Notes under the pieces: generated by a model
What the model was told of the DNA's origin: nothing
The model's input: only the letters and a program-made list of their open reading frames with translations
Database searches by the model: none
Assembly (NCBI GenBank): GCA_050874665.1
Contig: JBNMLC010000029.1
Span: 1-26,976, forward strand
Origin: RUG11237 sp050874665
GTDB lineage: Bacteria; Bacillota; Clostridia; Lachnospirales; Lachnospiraceae
Reading direction: 5' to 3'
Length of the DNA: 26,976 bases
In this document: piece by piece, positions 6,017 through 14,247 of the stretch
How the letters are laid out: every line of letters starts with the position of its first letter
Numbering within the stretch: position 1 is the stretch's first letter
Translations under genes and position numbers: made by a program

Positions 6017-7672
6017 CTACCTAGACTTTTTTTCAGCGTCAATTACCTTCTGAAATTCCTTTATATCTTTAGCAATTTCGCCGCTTAATGCTAACAGACA
6101 GATTAAGTTTGGAATTGCCATCAGTGCATTTGCAATATCAGAAAAGTTCCAGACAATATCCAAAGTGGTAGTTGCACCGACATACACAATGCAAGAGAAG
6201 AAAATACGGTAAATCATATTGTATTTTGGTGATTTAAAAATATATTCGAAGGCTTTCTCACCATGATATTCCCAACCTAAAATGGTAGAAAAGGCAAAAA
6301 GCACAATGCCAATACTGACCAAAATGGCTCCCACACGTCCTAAGACAGTTTCGAAGGCCAAAATAGTAAGTGCAGCGCCTTTGATTACAGAATCATACTC
6401 ATAAGAGCCATTTTCACTAAATATGTATTTGTTGCCTGCTGCATCTGTCCAAGTGCTGGCAAGTGTGTCTGTGTTTTCCAACGGAGTCAGTAATAGCGTA
6501 GAATTTTTAGAGTCCGTCAAAGTTAATGTGTTATCTGTATCATCAATGTCATAGGTATAGATAACACTGGCATCTTTTCCGTCAGAAGTTGTGGCTGCTT
6601 CTATAGATATAGTAGTATCAGTTAAAGTATAGTAACCGGAAATGGTTGTTTCTGTACTTCCTAACACTCCTGAACTGGCAATACAAAGCCCCGTAATGGT
6701 ACATACTACAATAGTGTCCCAAAAAGTACCGGTCATGTTAATGTAGCCCTGGCGGACTGGGTGGTCTGTATGTGCAGCAGCGGCTGTAATAGCAGCAGAA
6801 CCCATACCGGCTTCATTAGAAAATACACCGCGCGCAACACCGAAACGCATAGCGTTCATCAAGGAAGCTGTAATGGTACCGCATAAACCGCCGCCTACAG
6901 CACGAACAGAAAATGCCATAATAAAAATTTCTTTGATGCCTGCAGGTACGTTATGGATATTTCCCAAAATTACAATAACACCGGAAATAACATAAAAAAT
7001 TGCCATAAATGGTACTACAATACTAGAAACCTTAGAAATGTATTTGATACCACCTACTATAATGATCAAAGCAAGAATCGTAATTACAACACCGGTGATA
7101 ATAGGCGAAAGGTTAAAAGTAGACTTTAAAGCTTCAGAAATAGAATTTGCCTGTGTCATATTACCAATACCAAAGGAAGCAATTACCGCAAATAATGCAA
7201 ATAACCATCCAAGAATGCTTCCGATTTTTTTATGTCGAAAGGCTTTTTTCATGGTGTACATAGGACCACCGCTCATTTCGCCCTTTTCATTCACCTCTCG
7301 GTATTTGATGGCAAGCATACATTCTGAAAATTTAGAAGTCAGACCAAAGGCTGCGGAAATCCACATCCAGACTAAGGCCCCCGGTCCACCGGAAACCATG
7401 GCGGTTGCGACACCTACGATGTTGCCGGTACCGATAGTAGCGGCAAGTGCTGTTGTTAAGGCTGAAAAAGGAGAAATATCACCTTTTCCTCCATCTTTTT
7501 TCTGGCGGGCCTCTTTACTCAGAGTACTTTTAATGGCGTAACCTAAGTTTCTCCACGGGAGAAAACCTGTGCGAATCGTTAGAAAAATACCGGTACCAAC
7601 TAATAAGATAAGCATTACCGGTCCCCATACAAAGTCATCCACTTTTGTTAACATAGTTCCGAATGATTTCAT
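6017..7672 (-). CDS. AGCS-family sodium:amino-acid symporter with inserted domain
   Basis: This 551-residue membrane protein carries all AGCS (alanine or glycine:cation symporter) hallmarks: ALAATIGTGNIVGVATA, GGPMYTM, the second-repeat RGVFSNEAGMGSAAITAAA, GYINMTGTFWDT and FAFSTILGWEYHGEKAFEY. These proteins import alanine or glycine with sodium through an APC-type fold. Typical members are about 450-480 residues. Here some 85 extra residues (about 341-427) split the loop after the GTFWDTIVVCTITGL helix. The insert is rich in Thr, Asp and alternating hydrophobic residues (YTYDIDDTDNTLTLTDS) and looks beta-stranded, unlike the helical core. The start at 7672 is 7 bases from AAGGAG; an ATG two codons earlier is too close. 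A strong promoter and a leader hairpin with a T-run lie upstream. Confidence 0.93.
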   Translation of the reverse strand: MKSFGTMLTKVDDFVWGPVMLILLVGTGIFLTIRTGFLPWRNLGYAIKSTLSKEARQKKDGGKGDISPFSALTTALAATIGTGNIVGVATAMVSGGPGALVWMWISAAFGLTSKFSECMLAIKYREVNEKGEMSGGPMYTMKKAFRHKKIGSILGWLFALFAVIASFGIGNMTQANSISEALKSTFNLSPIITGVVITILALIIIVGGIKYISKVSSIVVPFMAIFYVISGVIVILGNIHNVPAGIKEIFIMAFSVRAVGGGLCGTITASLMNAMRFGVARGVFSNEAGMGSAAITAAAAHTDHPVRQGYINMTGTFWDTIVVCTITGLCIASSGVLGSTETTISGYYTLTDTTISIEAATTSDGKDASVIYTYDIDDTDNTLTLTDSKNSTLLLTPLENTDTLASTWTDAAGNKYIFSENGSYEYDSVIKGAALTILAFETVLGRVGAILVSIGIVLFAFSTILGWEYHGEKAFEYIFKSPKYNMIYRIFFSCIVYVGATTTLDIVWNFSDIANALMAIPNLICLLALSGEIAKDIKEFQKVIDAEKKSR

Positions 7673-7699
7673 AGTCATTCTCCTTTCTGCGTAGACACG

Positions 7700-7733
7700 A
7701 AAAAAGGATAACCAAAATAAAATTAGTTATCCT
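7700..7733 (-). terminator. Terminator-like hairpin in the symporter leader
   Basis: On the minus strand AGGATAAC (7733-7726) pairs with GTTATCCT (7712-7705) and runs into six T. It lies between the promoter at 7757-7785 and the symporter start, so it could attenuate that gene. It could instead be the terminator of the chemotaxis gene upstream. Confidence 0.6.
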
Positions 7734-7756
7734 CTTTGACGCTAATAATTACAAAT

Positions 7757-7785
7757 ATTTTATATATAATTACTGGATTTGTCAA
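7757..7785 (-). promoter_or_regulatory. Promoter of the symporter gene
   Basis: TTGACA (7785-7780) and TAAAAT (7762-7757) are 17 bases apart on the minus strand, close to the sigma-A consensus. The transcript would start near 7750, about 17 bases before the terminator-like hairpin. Confidence 0.7.
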
Positions 7786-7825
7786 CTATTCAAAACAAAT
7801 TTTAAAGTGCACGCTTTTACGAATG

Positions 7826-9238
7826 CTATACCCGTTCAAAACGGTTTGTTTCGTTTTTTAGTTCATTGGAGATTTGTTGGCTTTGCTCTGCTGCCTGCTG
7901 GATTTGAGAAATGGCGTTTACGAGGCTGACAGCGTTTTCAGCCACACTGGCAACACCTTTGGCACTTTCATCTACGGCAATAGAGATATCTCCAATACTG
8001 TTATTCATGGTATTCATGGTGGTTTCCATCATGGAAGATTTGCCGGAGAAATCCGCTAATATAGTATTTACATTGTCTGCATCTTCCTGATATTGGTTGG
8101 CAACATTTACAAAACCGTCATAATCCTTAATAACTTTTTCGTCCACAAATTTAATCATATCTTCTGCATTCTTTGCAAGTTTTTCCACGGCGCTGGTTAC
8201 TAAATTACTGATATTTTGAATATTGTTCGCAGCATCGCGGCTATTATCAGCAAGTACTCGGATTTCATCTGCGACAACAGCAAATCCTTTTCCGGCCTCT
8301 CCGGCTCTGGCGGCTTCGATAGAGGCATTTAATGCAAGCAGATTCGTCTGACCTGTAATGTTTAAAATATCATCCGTTAACTGATTGATTTTTTCAACAC
8401 TCTTACTTTCTTCAACAGCAGATTCTAACATTGTTCGAATGTCATTGATAACGCTGGAAGCCGTTTCCTTACTTTTTAACGCTTCGTTATACATGCTGGA
8501 AGCACGATATTTAATATCCTTTACCATTTCAGCACCATTTTCGGCACTGCCATTCATATTACACACTTCATTAAGAATATCTTTGCTTTCCGTGGCAATT
8601 TCGTCTAAGGTTGCAGAGATTTCCTGCATGCTGGCTGAAAGCTCCTCTGTTGCAGCAGATACATTCACAGCATTTTCGCTGGAAGCACTGATTTGAGTTT
8701 CCATATTATCTGTAGCAGCTAGTATTTTTCCTGTATTAGCTTGAAGAATCTGCATAATTCCCTGCAAATGTGCAATGAAATTATTGATACCGGTTACGAG
8801 ATAACCGATTTCATCGTGAGATTCTACGGGAATTCGTGCCGTTAAATCTCCCTTATCCTGTTTTATTTGATCAAGAACTTCATTTAAATAATGATGTGCT
8901 CTCTTTGCAGGAAGAGCAATGGTTTTCATTGCTGTAAAAATAATAATTGCAGAAACAATAATTACCAGTACAATTAGGGCAATATCGAAGAAATAAGTTC
9001 CCTCAATTCGCCTGTTGCTATGAACAAGTATGGAAGTTAATTCCTCTTTCGAAGCGCTCAATTGTTCTGGATTTTCGTTGCCTGAAGCAGTAAAACACTG
9101 ATCAATTGTGCTGTTGAGCTGTTTGTTGAAATTGTTGATAATGGATAGTGCAGACAGATTTGCAAGAACAATTGCAATGAGCAGAAGCACTAAAATACTA
9201 ATCATCAACAGTACCTTTTTTCCGATTGTTTTTGTCAT
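7826..9238 (-). CDS. Methyl-accepting chemotaxis protein
   Basis: This 470-residue transducer has a first membrane segment at residues 7-30, a short extracytoplasmic region of only about 50 residues, a second membrane segment at 83-105, a HAMP domain (about 106-160, with ARIPVESHDEIGYLVTGINNF), and a long signalling coiled coil. The signalling tip near residues 285-325 contains QTNLLALNASIEAARAGE and GKGFAVVADEIRVLAD, the CheA/CheW contact region. The small external region suggests sensing within the membrane or through a partner rather than a large binding domain. The start at 9238 follows GGGAGG by about 7 bases; an in-frame ATG at 9316 lies in the -35 box and is excluded. No other chemotaxis gene is nearby. 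Confidence 0.95.
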   Translation of the reverse strand: MTKTIGKKVLLMISILVLLLIAIVLANLSALSIINNFNKQLNSTIDQCFTASGNENPEQLSASKEELTSILVHSNRRIEGTYFFDIALIVLVIIVSAIIIFTAMKTIALPAKRAHHYLNEVLDQIKQDKGDLTARIPVESHDEIGYLVTGINNFIAHLQGIMQILQANTGKILAATDNMETQISASSENAVNVSAATEELSASMQEISATLDEIATESKDILNEVCNMNGSAENGAEMVKDIKYRASSMYNEALKSKETASSVINDIRTMLESAVEESKSVEKINQLTDDILNITGQTNLLALNASIEAARAGEAGKGFAVVADEIRVLADNSRDAANNIQNISNLVTSAVEKLAKNAEDMIKFVDEKVIKDYDGFVNVANQYQEDADNVNTILADFSGKSSMMETTMNTMNNSIGDISIAVDESAKGVASVAENAVSLVNAISQIQQAAEQSQQISNELKNETNRFERV

Positions 9239-9287
9239 ATCGTTCCCTCCCATAAAAAATGTTGAAAAATTACAACTCCCAATTAAA

Positions 9288-9316
9288 ATTTTACGTTTTT
9301 TTGGGCAATGTGTCAA
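9288..9316 (-). promoter_or_regulatory. Promoter of the chemotaxis gene
   Basis: TTGACA (9316-9311) and TAAAAT (9293-9288) are separated by 17 bases on the minus strand. This placement fixes the coding start downstream at 9238. Confidence 0.7.
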
Positions 9317-9344
9317 TACTTCAAAAACGCTTTGTACAAAACTA

Positions 9345-9373
9345 TTGTTATGATTCTAAAAATATTATATAAT
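9345..9373 (+). promoter_or_regulatory. Promoter of the phosphofructokinase gene
   Basis: TTGTTA (9345-9350) and a perfect TATAAT (9368-9373) are 17 bases apart. The promoter diverges from that of the chemotaxis gene with about 28 bases between the -35 boxes. Confidence 0.65.
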
Positions 9374-9431
9374 CAGAGTACATGGGTTTTGAAGTGATGA
9401 CAGCGAAAACATTAAGAATGGGAGTGGTAAA

Positions 9432-10514
9432 ATGAAAAAAATCGGAATATTAACTAGTGGCGGTGATTGTCAGGCATTAAATGCAACCATGCGTGGTGTG
9501 GTAAAAGCACTGTATCACAATTTGAAAGAGGTTGAAATTTATGGCTTTGAAGAAGGATATAAGGGATTAATACATGGTAATTATCGTTTCATGAAGCCAC
9601 AGGATTTTTCAGGGATACTTACTAAGGGTGGAACCATTCTTGGCACTTCAAGGCAGCCGTTTAAACTGATGAGAGTGATTGGCGAGGACGGCATTGACAA
9701 AGTAAAGGCGATGAAAGATACCTATAATAAATTAAAGCTGGACTGTCTTGTGGTTTTAGGTGGAAACGGAACGCAGAAGACGGCGAATCTGTTAAGTGAA
9801 GAAGGACTAAATGTAGTATCGCTGCCAAAGACAATTGATAATGATATTTATGGAACAGAGATGACCTTTGGATTTCAGAGTGCAGTGGATATTGCCACGA
9901 ATGCTATTGATTGTATTCATACTACGGCAGATTCCCATAGTCGTATTTTTATTGTGGAAGTGATGGGACATAAGGTAGGCTGGCTTACTTTGTATGCCGG
10001 AATTGCAGGAGGTGCAGATGTGATACTGCTTCCGGAAATACCATATGATATTGAGAATGTGATTGCGGCCATAGAGAAGCGCAAAAAAGCAGGAAAGCGA
10101 TTTACTATTCTGGCAGTGGCTGAAGGTGCGATTTCAAAAGAAGATGCTGCTTTAAGTAAAAAAGCATACAAAGAAAAAGTGAGAAACAGAAAGCATCCTA
10201 CCGTATCATATGAAATAGCACAGCAGATTTTAGAAAAAACAGGTCAGGAAGTAAGAGTTACCGTTCCGGGACATACACAGAGAGGTGGAAATCCGTGTCC
10301 ATATGACAGAGTATTGTCTACAAGACTGGGTGCGGCAGCGGCACAGATGATTCTCGATAATGAATATGGTTATATGGCATCTGTGGTCAATGGGGAAATC
10401 TCAAAAACAAAGCTTTCTGATGTGGCAGGAACATTGAAAATGGTTGACCCTCAGTCACCTATTATTAAGGAAACCAGACTGTTAGGAATCAGTTTTGGTG
10501 ATGAAAAAATATAA
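9432..10514 (+). CDS. 6-phosphofructokinase, long Pfp-like type
   Basis: This 360-residue protein phosphorylates fructose 6-phosphate to the 1,6-bisphosphate, the committed step of glycolysis. Visible motifs are GGDCQALNATMRG (residues 10-22), the nucleotide or PPi loop GGNG (110-113), the catalytic PKTIDND (132-138), MGHKVGW (178-184) and PGHTQRGGNP (279-288). The position that separates ATP from PPi enzymes is Gly (GGNG), as in ATP enzymes, while the Lys in PKTIDND is the PPi-type residue. The Asp normally before that Gly is Asn. Phosphate donor is therefore uncertain, with ATP slightly favoured by analogy with long ATP-dependent enzymes. GGGAG lies 7 bases before the ATG. It begins a plus-strand run with dnaX 26 bases downstream. 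Confidence 0.93.
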   Translation: MKKIGILTSGGDCQALNATMRGVVKALYHNLKEVEIYGFEEGYKGLIHGNYRFMKPQDFSGILTKGGTILGTSRQPFKLMRVIGEDGIDKVKAMKDTYNKLKLDCLVVLGGNGTQKTANLLSEEGLNVVSLPKTIDNDIYGTEMTFGFQSAVDIATNAIDCIHTTADSHSRIFIVEVMGHKVGWLTLYAGIAGGADVILLPEIPYDIENVIAAIEKRKKAGKRFTILAVAEGAISKEDAALSKKAYKEKVRNRKHPTVSYEIAQQILEKTGQEVRVTVPGHTQRGGNPCPYDRVLSTRLGAAAAQMILDNEYGYMASVVNGEISKTKLSDVAGTLKMVDPQSPIIKETRLLGISFGDEKI

Positions 10515-10540
10515 AAATCAAAGAACAGGAAGTGAGAAAC

Positions 10541-12121
10541 ATGGCGTATACTGCCCTTTACAGAAAGTTCCGTCCTGACAATTTCGAGGATGTGAAAGGA
10601 CAGGGTCATATTGTTACAACCTTACAAAATCAGATAAAAGCACAGCGTATAGGACATGCCTATCTATTTTGCGGAACCAGAGGAACAGGAAAGACTTCTA
10701 TTGCAAAAATCTTTGCCAGAGCTGTGAATTGTGAGCACCCGGTAAATGGAAGTCCATGTAATGAATGTGCGATGTGTCGTTCTATTAATGCAGGAACGTC
10801 CATGAATGTAATTGAAATCGATGCAGCATCAAATAATGGCGTAGATAATATTAGAGAAATTGTAGATGAAGTTCAGTTTTCGCCGGCAGAAGGAAAGTAT
10901 AAGGTATATATTATTGACGAGGTTCATATGCTGTCCATAGGAGCGTTTAATGCGCTCCTAAAAACATTAGAAGAACCACCTTCGTATGTGATTTTTATTC
11001 TGGCAACCACGGAAGTTCATAAAATTCCCATTACAATTTTATCCAGATGCCAGAGATATGATTTTAAGAGAATTACGATAGATACGATAGCATCAAGACT
11101 GGATGATTTGATGAAAACAGAGCAGATAGAAGTGGAAGAGAAAGCGATCCGCTATATTGCAAAAGCGGCGGACGGTTCTATGCGAGATGCGTTGAGTCTG
11201 TTAGACCAGTGTATTGCATTTTATCTTGGAAAAACACTTACTTATGACAATGTGCTCGAGGTGTTAGGTGCGGTGGATACGGAAGTATTCAGCCGCTTTT
11301 TGCGGGGAATATTAGATGAGGATATCGTAGGTCTTATGAAAATGCTGGAAGAGCTGGTAATGCAGGGAAGAGAGCTGGGACAATTTGTCATTGACTTTAC
11401 ATGGTATTTAAGAAATCTGCTGTTAATTGGCACTTCTGATAATATGGAGGATGTGCTGGATATTTCCAGTGAAAATCTTGTCCGCTTAAAGGAAGAGGCA
11501 ATGATGGTAGACCAGGATAGACTGATGCGTTATATCCGGGTTTTTTCGGAATTATCCGGGCAGATAAAATATGCAGTTCAAAAACGTATTTTTATTGAGA
11601 TTGCATTAATCAAGCTTTGTAAGCCTGCAATGGAAAGCAACTTAGAGTCGGTAATAGATAGAATCGCAAGGCTGGAGGAAAAGTTAGAAAAGGGAGATTT
11701 TGTGCCTGCGGGAACGGTTAGACATTCCAAACCGGTTGCACAGCAACAGGAACAACTGCCGGATATTCCACTTCCTAAGGCAGTTCCGGAAGAAGTAAAG
11801 CAGACAGTTGAAAATTGGCCTGCGATTGTAAGAAATCTGTCCATGCCAGTGCAAACATATTTGAAAACAGCAAAATTAAGTCTTGCAGGAGACAACCGAC
11901 TTCTGATAGTATTTAAAGATGAGGTTGGATTCGGATTTGTGGGAAATGAAAAGCACAAAGAAGAATTGCAAAAGCAGATTTCTGATTATATAGGAAAAGA
12001 AGTCGAAGTTGAAATGAAATTGCTCGATGAGGGCAGCCGGTTTGAAGAAAATTATATGAGTTTAGAACAGGCAATTCATATGGAAATAACCATAGAAGAC
12101 GATAACAAGGAGGAATTTTAA
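10541..12121 (+). CDS. dnaX: DNA polymerase III gamma/tau subunit
   Basis: This 526-residue clamp-loader ATPase couples ATP hydrolysis to loading of the sliding clamp. It begins MAYTALYRKFRPDNFEDV, then Walker A GTRGTGKTS (45-53), a zinc-binding cysteine set (C64, C73, C76, C79), Walker B and sensor DEVHM (126-130), and SRC (168-170). The helical collar domain follows, and the C-terminal region around residues 365-526 would bind the polymerase. The ATG at 10541 gives the canonical start; a GTG at 10532 lies almost on top of AGGAAG and is rejected. It is followed by ybaB after 1 base and then recR, the usual dnaX-ybaB-recR set for replication and repair. I see no slippery site for a gamma product. 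Confidence 0.97.
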   Translation: MAYTALYRKFRPDNFEDVKGQGHIVTTLQNQIKAQRIGHAYLFCGTRGTGKTSIAKIFARAVNCEHPVNGSPCNECAMCRSINAGTSMNVIEIDAASNNGVDNIREIVDEVQFSPAEGKYKVYIIDEVHMLSIGAFNALLKTLEEPPSYVIFILATTEVHKIPITILSRCQRYDFKRITIDTIASRLDDLMKTEQIEVEEKAIRYIAKAADGSMRDALSLLDQCIAFYLGKTLTYDNVLEVLGAVDTEVFSRFLRGILDEDIVGLMKMLEELVMQGRELGQFVIDFTWYLRNLLLIGTSDNMEDVLDISSENLVRLKEEAMMVDQDRLMRYIRVFSELSGQIKYAVQKRIFIEIALIKLCKPAMESNLESVIDRIARLEEKLEKGDFVPAGTVRHSKPVAQQQEQLPDIPLPKAVPEEVKQTVENWPAIVRNLSMPVQTYLKTAKLSLAGDNRLLIVFKDEVGFGFVGNEKHKEELQKQISDYIGKEVEVEMKLLDEGSRFEENYMSLEQAIHMEITIEDDNKEEF

Positions 12122-12122
12122 C

Positions 12123-12473
12123 ATGGCAAAAAGAGGAGGATTCCCAGGTGGTATGCCGGGAAACATGAACAATTTAATGAAGCAGGCACAGCGTATGCAG
12201 CGCCAGATGGAAGAAAGTCAGAAAGAATTAGAGGAAAAAGAATTCACGGCAACTGCGGGAGGCGGTGCTGTGGAAGTTACCATTTCCGGTAAAAAGGAAG
12301 TTACAAAGGTGAAATTAAAAGAAGAGGTAGTAGATCCTGATGATGTAGAAATGTTAGAAGATTTAATTATGGCTGCTACCAATGAAGCATTGCGCAAAGT
12401 AGAAGAAGAGACAACAGAGGCTATGTCTAAATTAACCGGTGGTCTTGGCGGTCTTGGAGGCTTACCGTTTTAA
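12123..12473 (+). CDS. ybaB: YbaB/EbfC nucleoid-associated protein
   Basis: This 116-residue DNA-binding protein belongs to the YbaB/EbfC family. It has a Gly/Met-rich N-terminal tail (GGFPGGMPGNMNNLM), the long alpha-helix MKQAQRMQRQMEESQKELEEK, the central TATAGGGAVEVTISG strand pair, and a GGLGGLGGLPF tail. Members bind DNA as dimers in a tweezer-like fold and are thought to organise the nucleoid or aid RecR-linked repair. AGGAGG is 8 bases upstream. It sits 1 base after dnaX, and its TAA overlaps the recR ATG as TAATG. Confidence 0.96.
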   Translation: MAKRGGFPGGMPGNMNNLMKQAQRMQRQMEESQKELEEKEFTATAGGGAVEVTISGKKEVTKVKLKEEVVDPDDVEMLEDLIMAATNEALRKVEEETTEAMSKLTGGLGGLGGLPF

Positions 12474-13069
12474 TGGAAACGTATAGCAGTCAGATACAGA
12501 AATTAATAGAGGAATTGGCAGCCCTTCCGGGAATTGGTGCCAAGTCTGCACAGCGATTGGCGTTTTATATCATCAATATGCCAAAGGAAAATGTGACAAA
12601 GCTTGCAGACACTCTGGTGAATGTAAGAAACAATATTCAGTACTGTAAATATTGTTGTAATCTCACAGATAGCGAAGTGTGTCCAATTTGTGGCAATGAA
12701 AAAAGAAATCATCGTGTCATTATGGTGGTGGAAAACCCAAGAGATTTGGCAGCCTATGAGAAAACAGGAAAATTTGAAGGTGTGTATCATGTATTGCATG
12801 GTGCTATTTCCCCGATGCTTGGCATAGGACCGGCAGATATCAAATTAAAAGAATTGATGGTACGGCTTCAGGAGGAGGTAGATGAGGTAATTATTGCTAC
12901 CAATTCCAGCTTAGAGGGAGAAACTACAGCAATGTATATCAGTAAACTGATTAAGCCTACAGGTATTAAAGTAAGCCGTATCGCAAGTGGTGTTCCGGTT
13001 GGCGGCGACTTGGAATATATAGATGAGGTAACGCTTTTGAGAGCTTTAGAGGGAAGGGTAGAACTCTAA
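12473..13069 (+). CDS. recR: Recombination mediator RecR
   Basis: This 198-residue protein of the RecFOR pathway helps load RecA at gapped DNA. It shows the helix-hairpin-helix ALPGIGAKSAQRLAF (residues 17-31), four zinc cysteines C58, C61, C70 and C73, and a Toprim domain from VIMVVENPRDLAAYE (82-96). The C-terminal GIKVSRIASGVPVGGDLEYID loop is highly conserved. The start overlaps the ybaB stop, so translation is coupled. There is no ribosome site of note other than the ybaB end. Length matches the family. Confidence 0.97.
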   Translation: METYSSQIQKLIEELAALPGIGAKSAQRLAFYIINMPKENVTKLADTLVNVRNNIQYCKYCCNLTDSEVCPICGNEKRNHRVIMVVENPRDLAAYEKTGKFEGVYHVLHGAISPMLGIGPADIKLKELMVRLQEEVDEVIIATNSSLEGETTAMYISKLIKPTGIKVSRIASGVPVGGDLEYIDEVTLLRALEGRVEL

Positions 13070-13112
13070 ACGCAAGTGAGAAATCAAAACGAAGGAAAAG
13101 TAAGGGTTAGAG

Positions 13113-14234
13113 ATGAGGGAAAATATAAAAACACACATAGCAATCATACTGTGTATCGTTCTGGCTTCTGTTTTGTGCATTTCCTGTGGAAGCTATGAGG
13201 TGTCGGAAATACCTGCAACCGAGGTGGAAGATTCCATTGCGTTGGGCAAAAAAGTAGGAGTACTTATGCCAAATAAAACAGATGAACGTTGGGAATATGA
13301 TGCAGAAAACATTCAAAAAGCCTTAGAGCAGGACGGTTACCAGGTAGAAGTACGATTTGCCCAAAATAATCCGTACACACAGGCAGATCAAATTGCTGAA
13401 TTGTTGAAAGATAGCGTGGATTGTCTTGTGATTGCTTCCGTTGACTCAGAAAAACTTCAGAATGTGTTGGAAACAGCCAAGAATAATGATGTGTCGGTGA
13501 TTGCATATGACCGAATGCTTATGGGTACAGACGCGGTGTCTTACTATGCCACATTTGACAATAAGAATGTAGGAGTTTCCATTGGAACTTACATCAAAGA
13601 GAAAGAAAATTTAGATGCATTGAGAGAACAGGGAAAGTACCGCACGATAGAATTTTTCATGGGTTCTCCGGACGACAGCAATGCACAACTTGTATATGAG
13701 GGTGTTATGGACGTTCTCGGTGAATATTTAGAGGACGGTACCCTGGTATGTGCTTCGGGAAAAGTAAAGTTTGAAGATACATGTATCATGCAATGGTCGA
13801 AAAACCTGGCAGAAAAGAAAGCAAGCCAGATTTTGAGTGAAAATTATAAGGAACAGAAATTGAATATTGCCTGCAGTGCTAATGATGCGATTGGAAGTGG
13901 TATTATCGCTTCGTTAGAAAAGCAGGGGTATTCGAAAGAGGAATGGCCTATGCTTACCGGACAAGATGCGGGCATAGAAGCAGTGAAAAGTATTTTGGAC
14001 GGAAAGCAAAGCATGTCTGTATACAAGGATACGAGAGTGTTGGCAGACAAATGTGCGACAATGGTAAAGGCAGTTTTAGAAGGAACCGTTCCGGAAATTA
14101 ATTATTCAGAAGGATATGATAATGGTAAGATAAAAGTACCATCTTATTTATGCACTTCTGTGGTGGTGGATCGGGAAAATTATAACGAGATTTTGGTAGA
14201 CGGTGGGTATTATACAGAAAGTCAGTTAAAATAA
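13113..14234 (+). CDS. Orphan sugar-type ABC substrate-binding lipoprotein
   Basis: This 373-residue protein has a signal peptide (IAIILCIVLASVLCIS) ending at a Cys (CGSYEV) that could be lipidated, although the -3 position is Cys rather than Leu. The body is a Type 1 periplasmic binding protein of the xylose/ChvE-like class: KVGVLMPNKTDERWEYDAE, IAELLKDSVDCLVIASVD, VIAYDRMLMGTDAVSYYA and the C-terminal half with MLTGQDAGIEAVKSILDGKQ. These proteins bind sugars for an ABC importer or for a sensor kinase. No permease or ATPase is adjacent: recR lies 43 bases upstream and thiC 13 bases downstream. It may serve a distant transporter. The ligand is unknown. Confidence 0.85.
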   Translation: MRENIKTHIAIILCIVLASVLCISCGSYEVSEIPATEVEDSIALGKKVGVLMPNKTDERWEYDAENIQKALEQDGYQVEVRFAQNNPYTQADQIAELLKDSVDCLVIASVDSEKLQNVLETAKNNDVSVIAYDRMLMGTDAVSYYATFDNKNVGVSIGTYIKEKENLDALREQGKYRTIEFFMGSPDDSNAQLVYEGVMDVLGEYLEDGTLVCASGKVKFEDTCIMQWSKNLAEKKASQILSENYKEQKLNIACSANDAIGSGIIASLEKQGYSKEEWPMLTGQDAGIEAVKSILDGKQSMSVYKDTRVLADKCATMVKAVLEGTVPEINYSEGYDNGKIKVPSYLCTSVVVDRENYNEILVDGGYYTESQLK

Positions 14235-14247
14235 AGGAGTAAATTGT

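Noticed and set aside
10541..12121. Programmed frameshift in dnaX giving a gamma form
   Set aside because: I found no A6-G type slippery site followed by a stem in the expected region, and the frame is open throughout.
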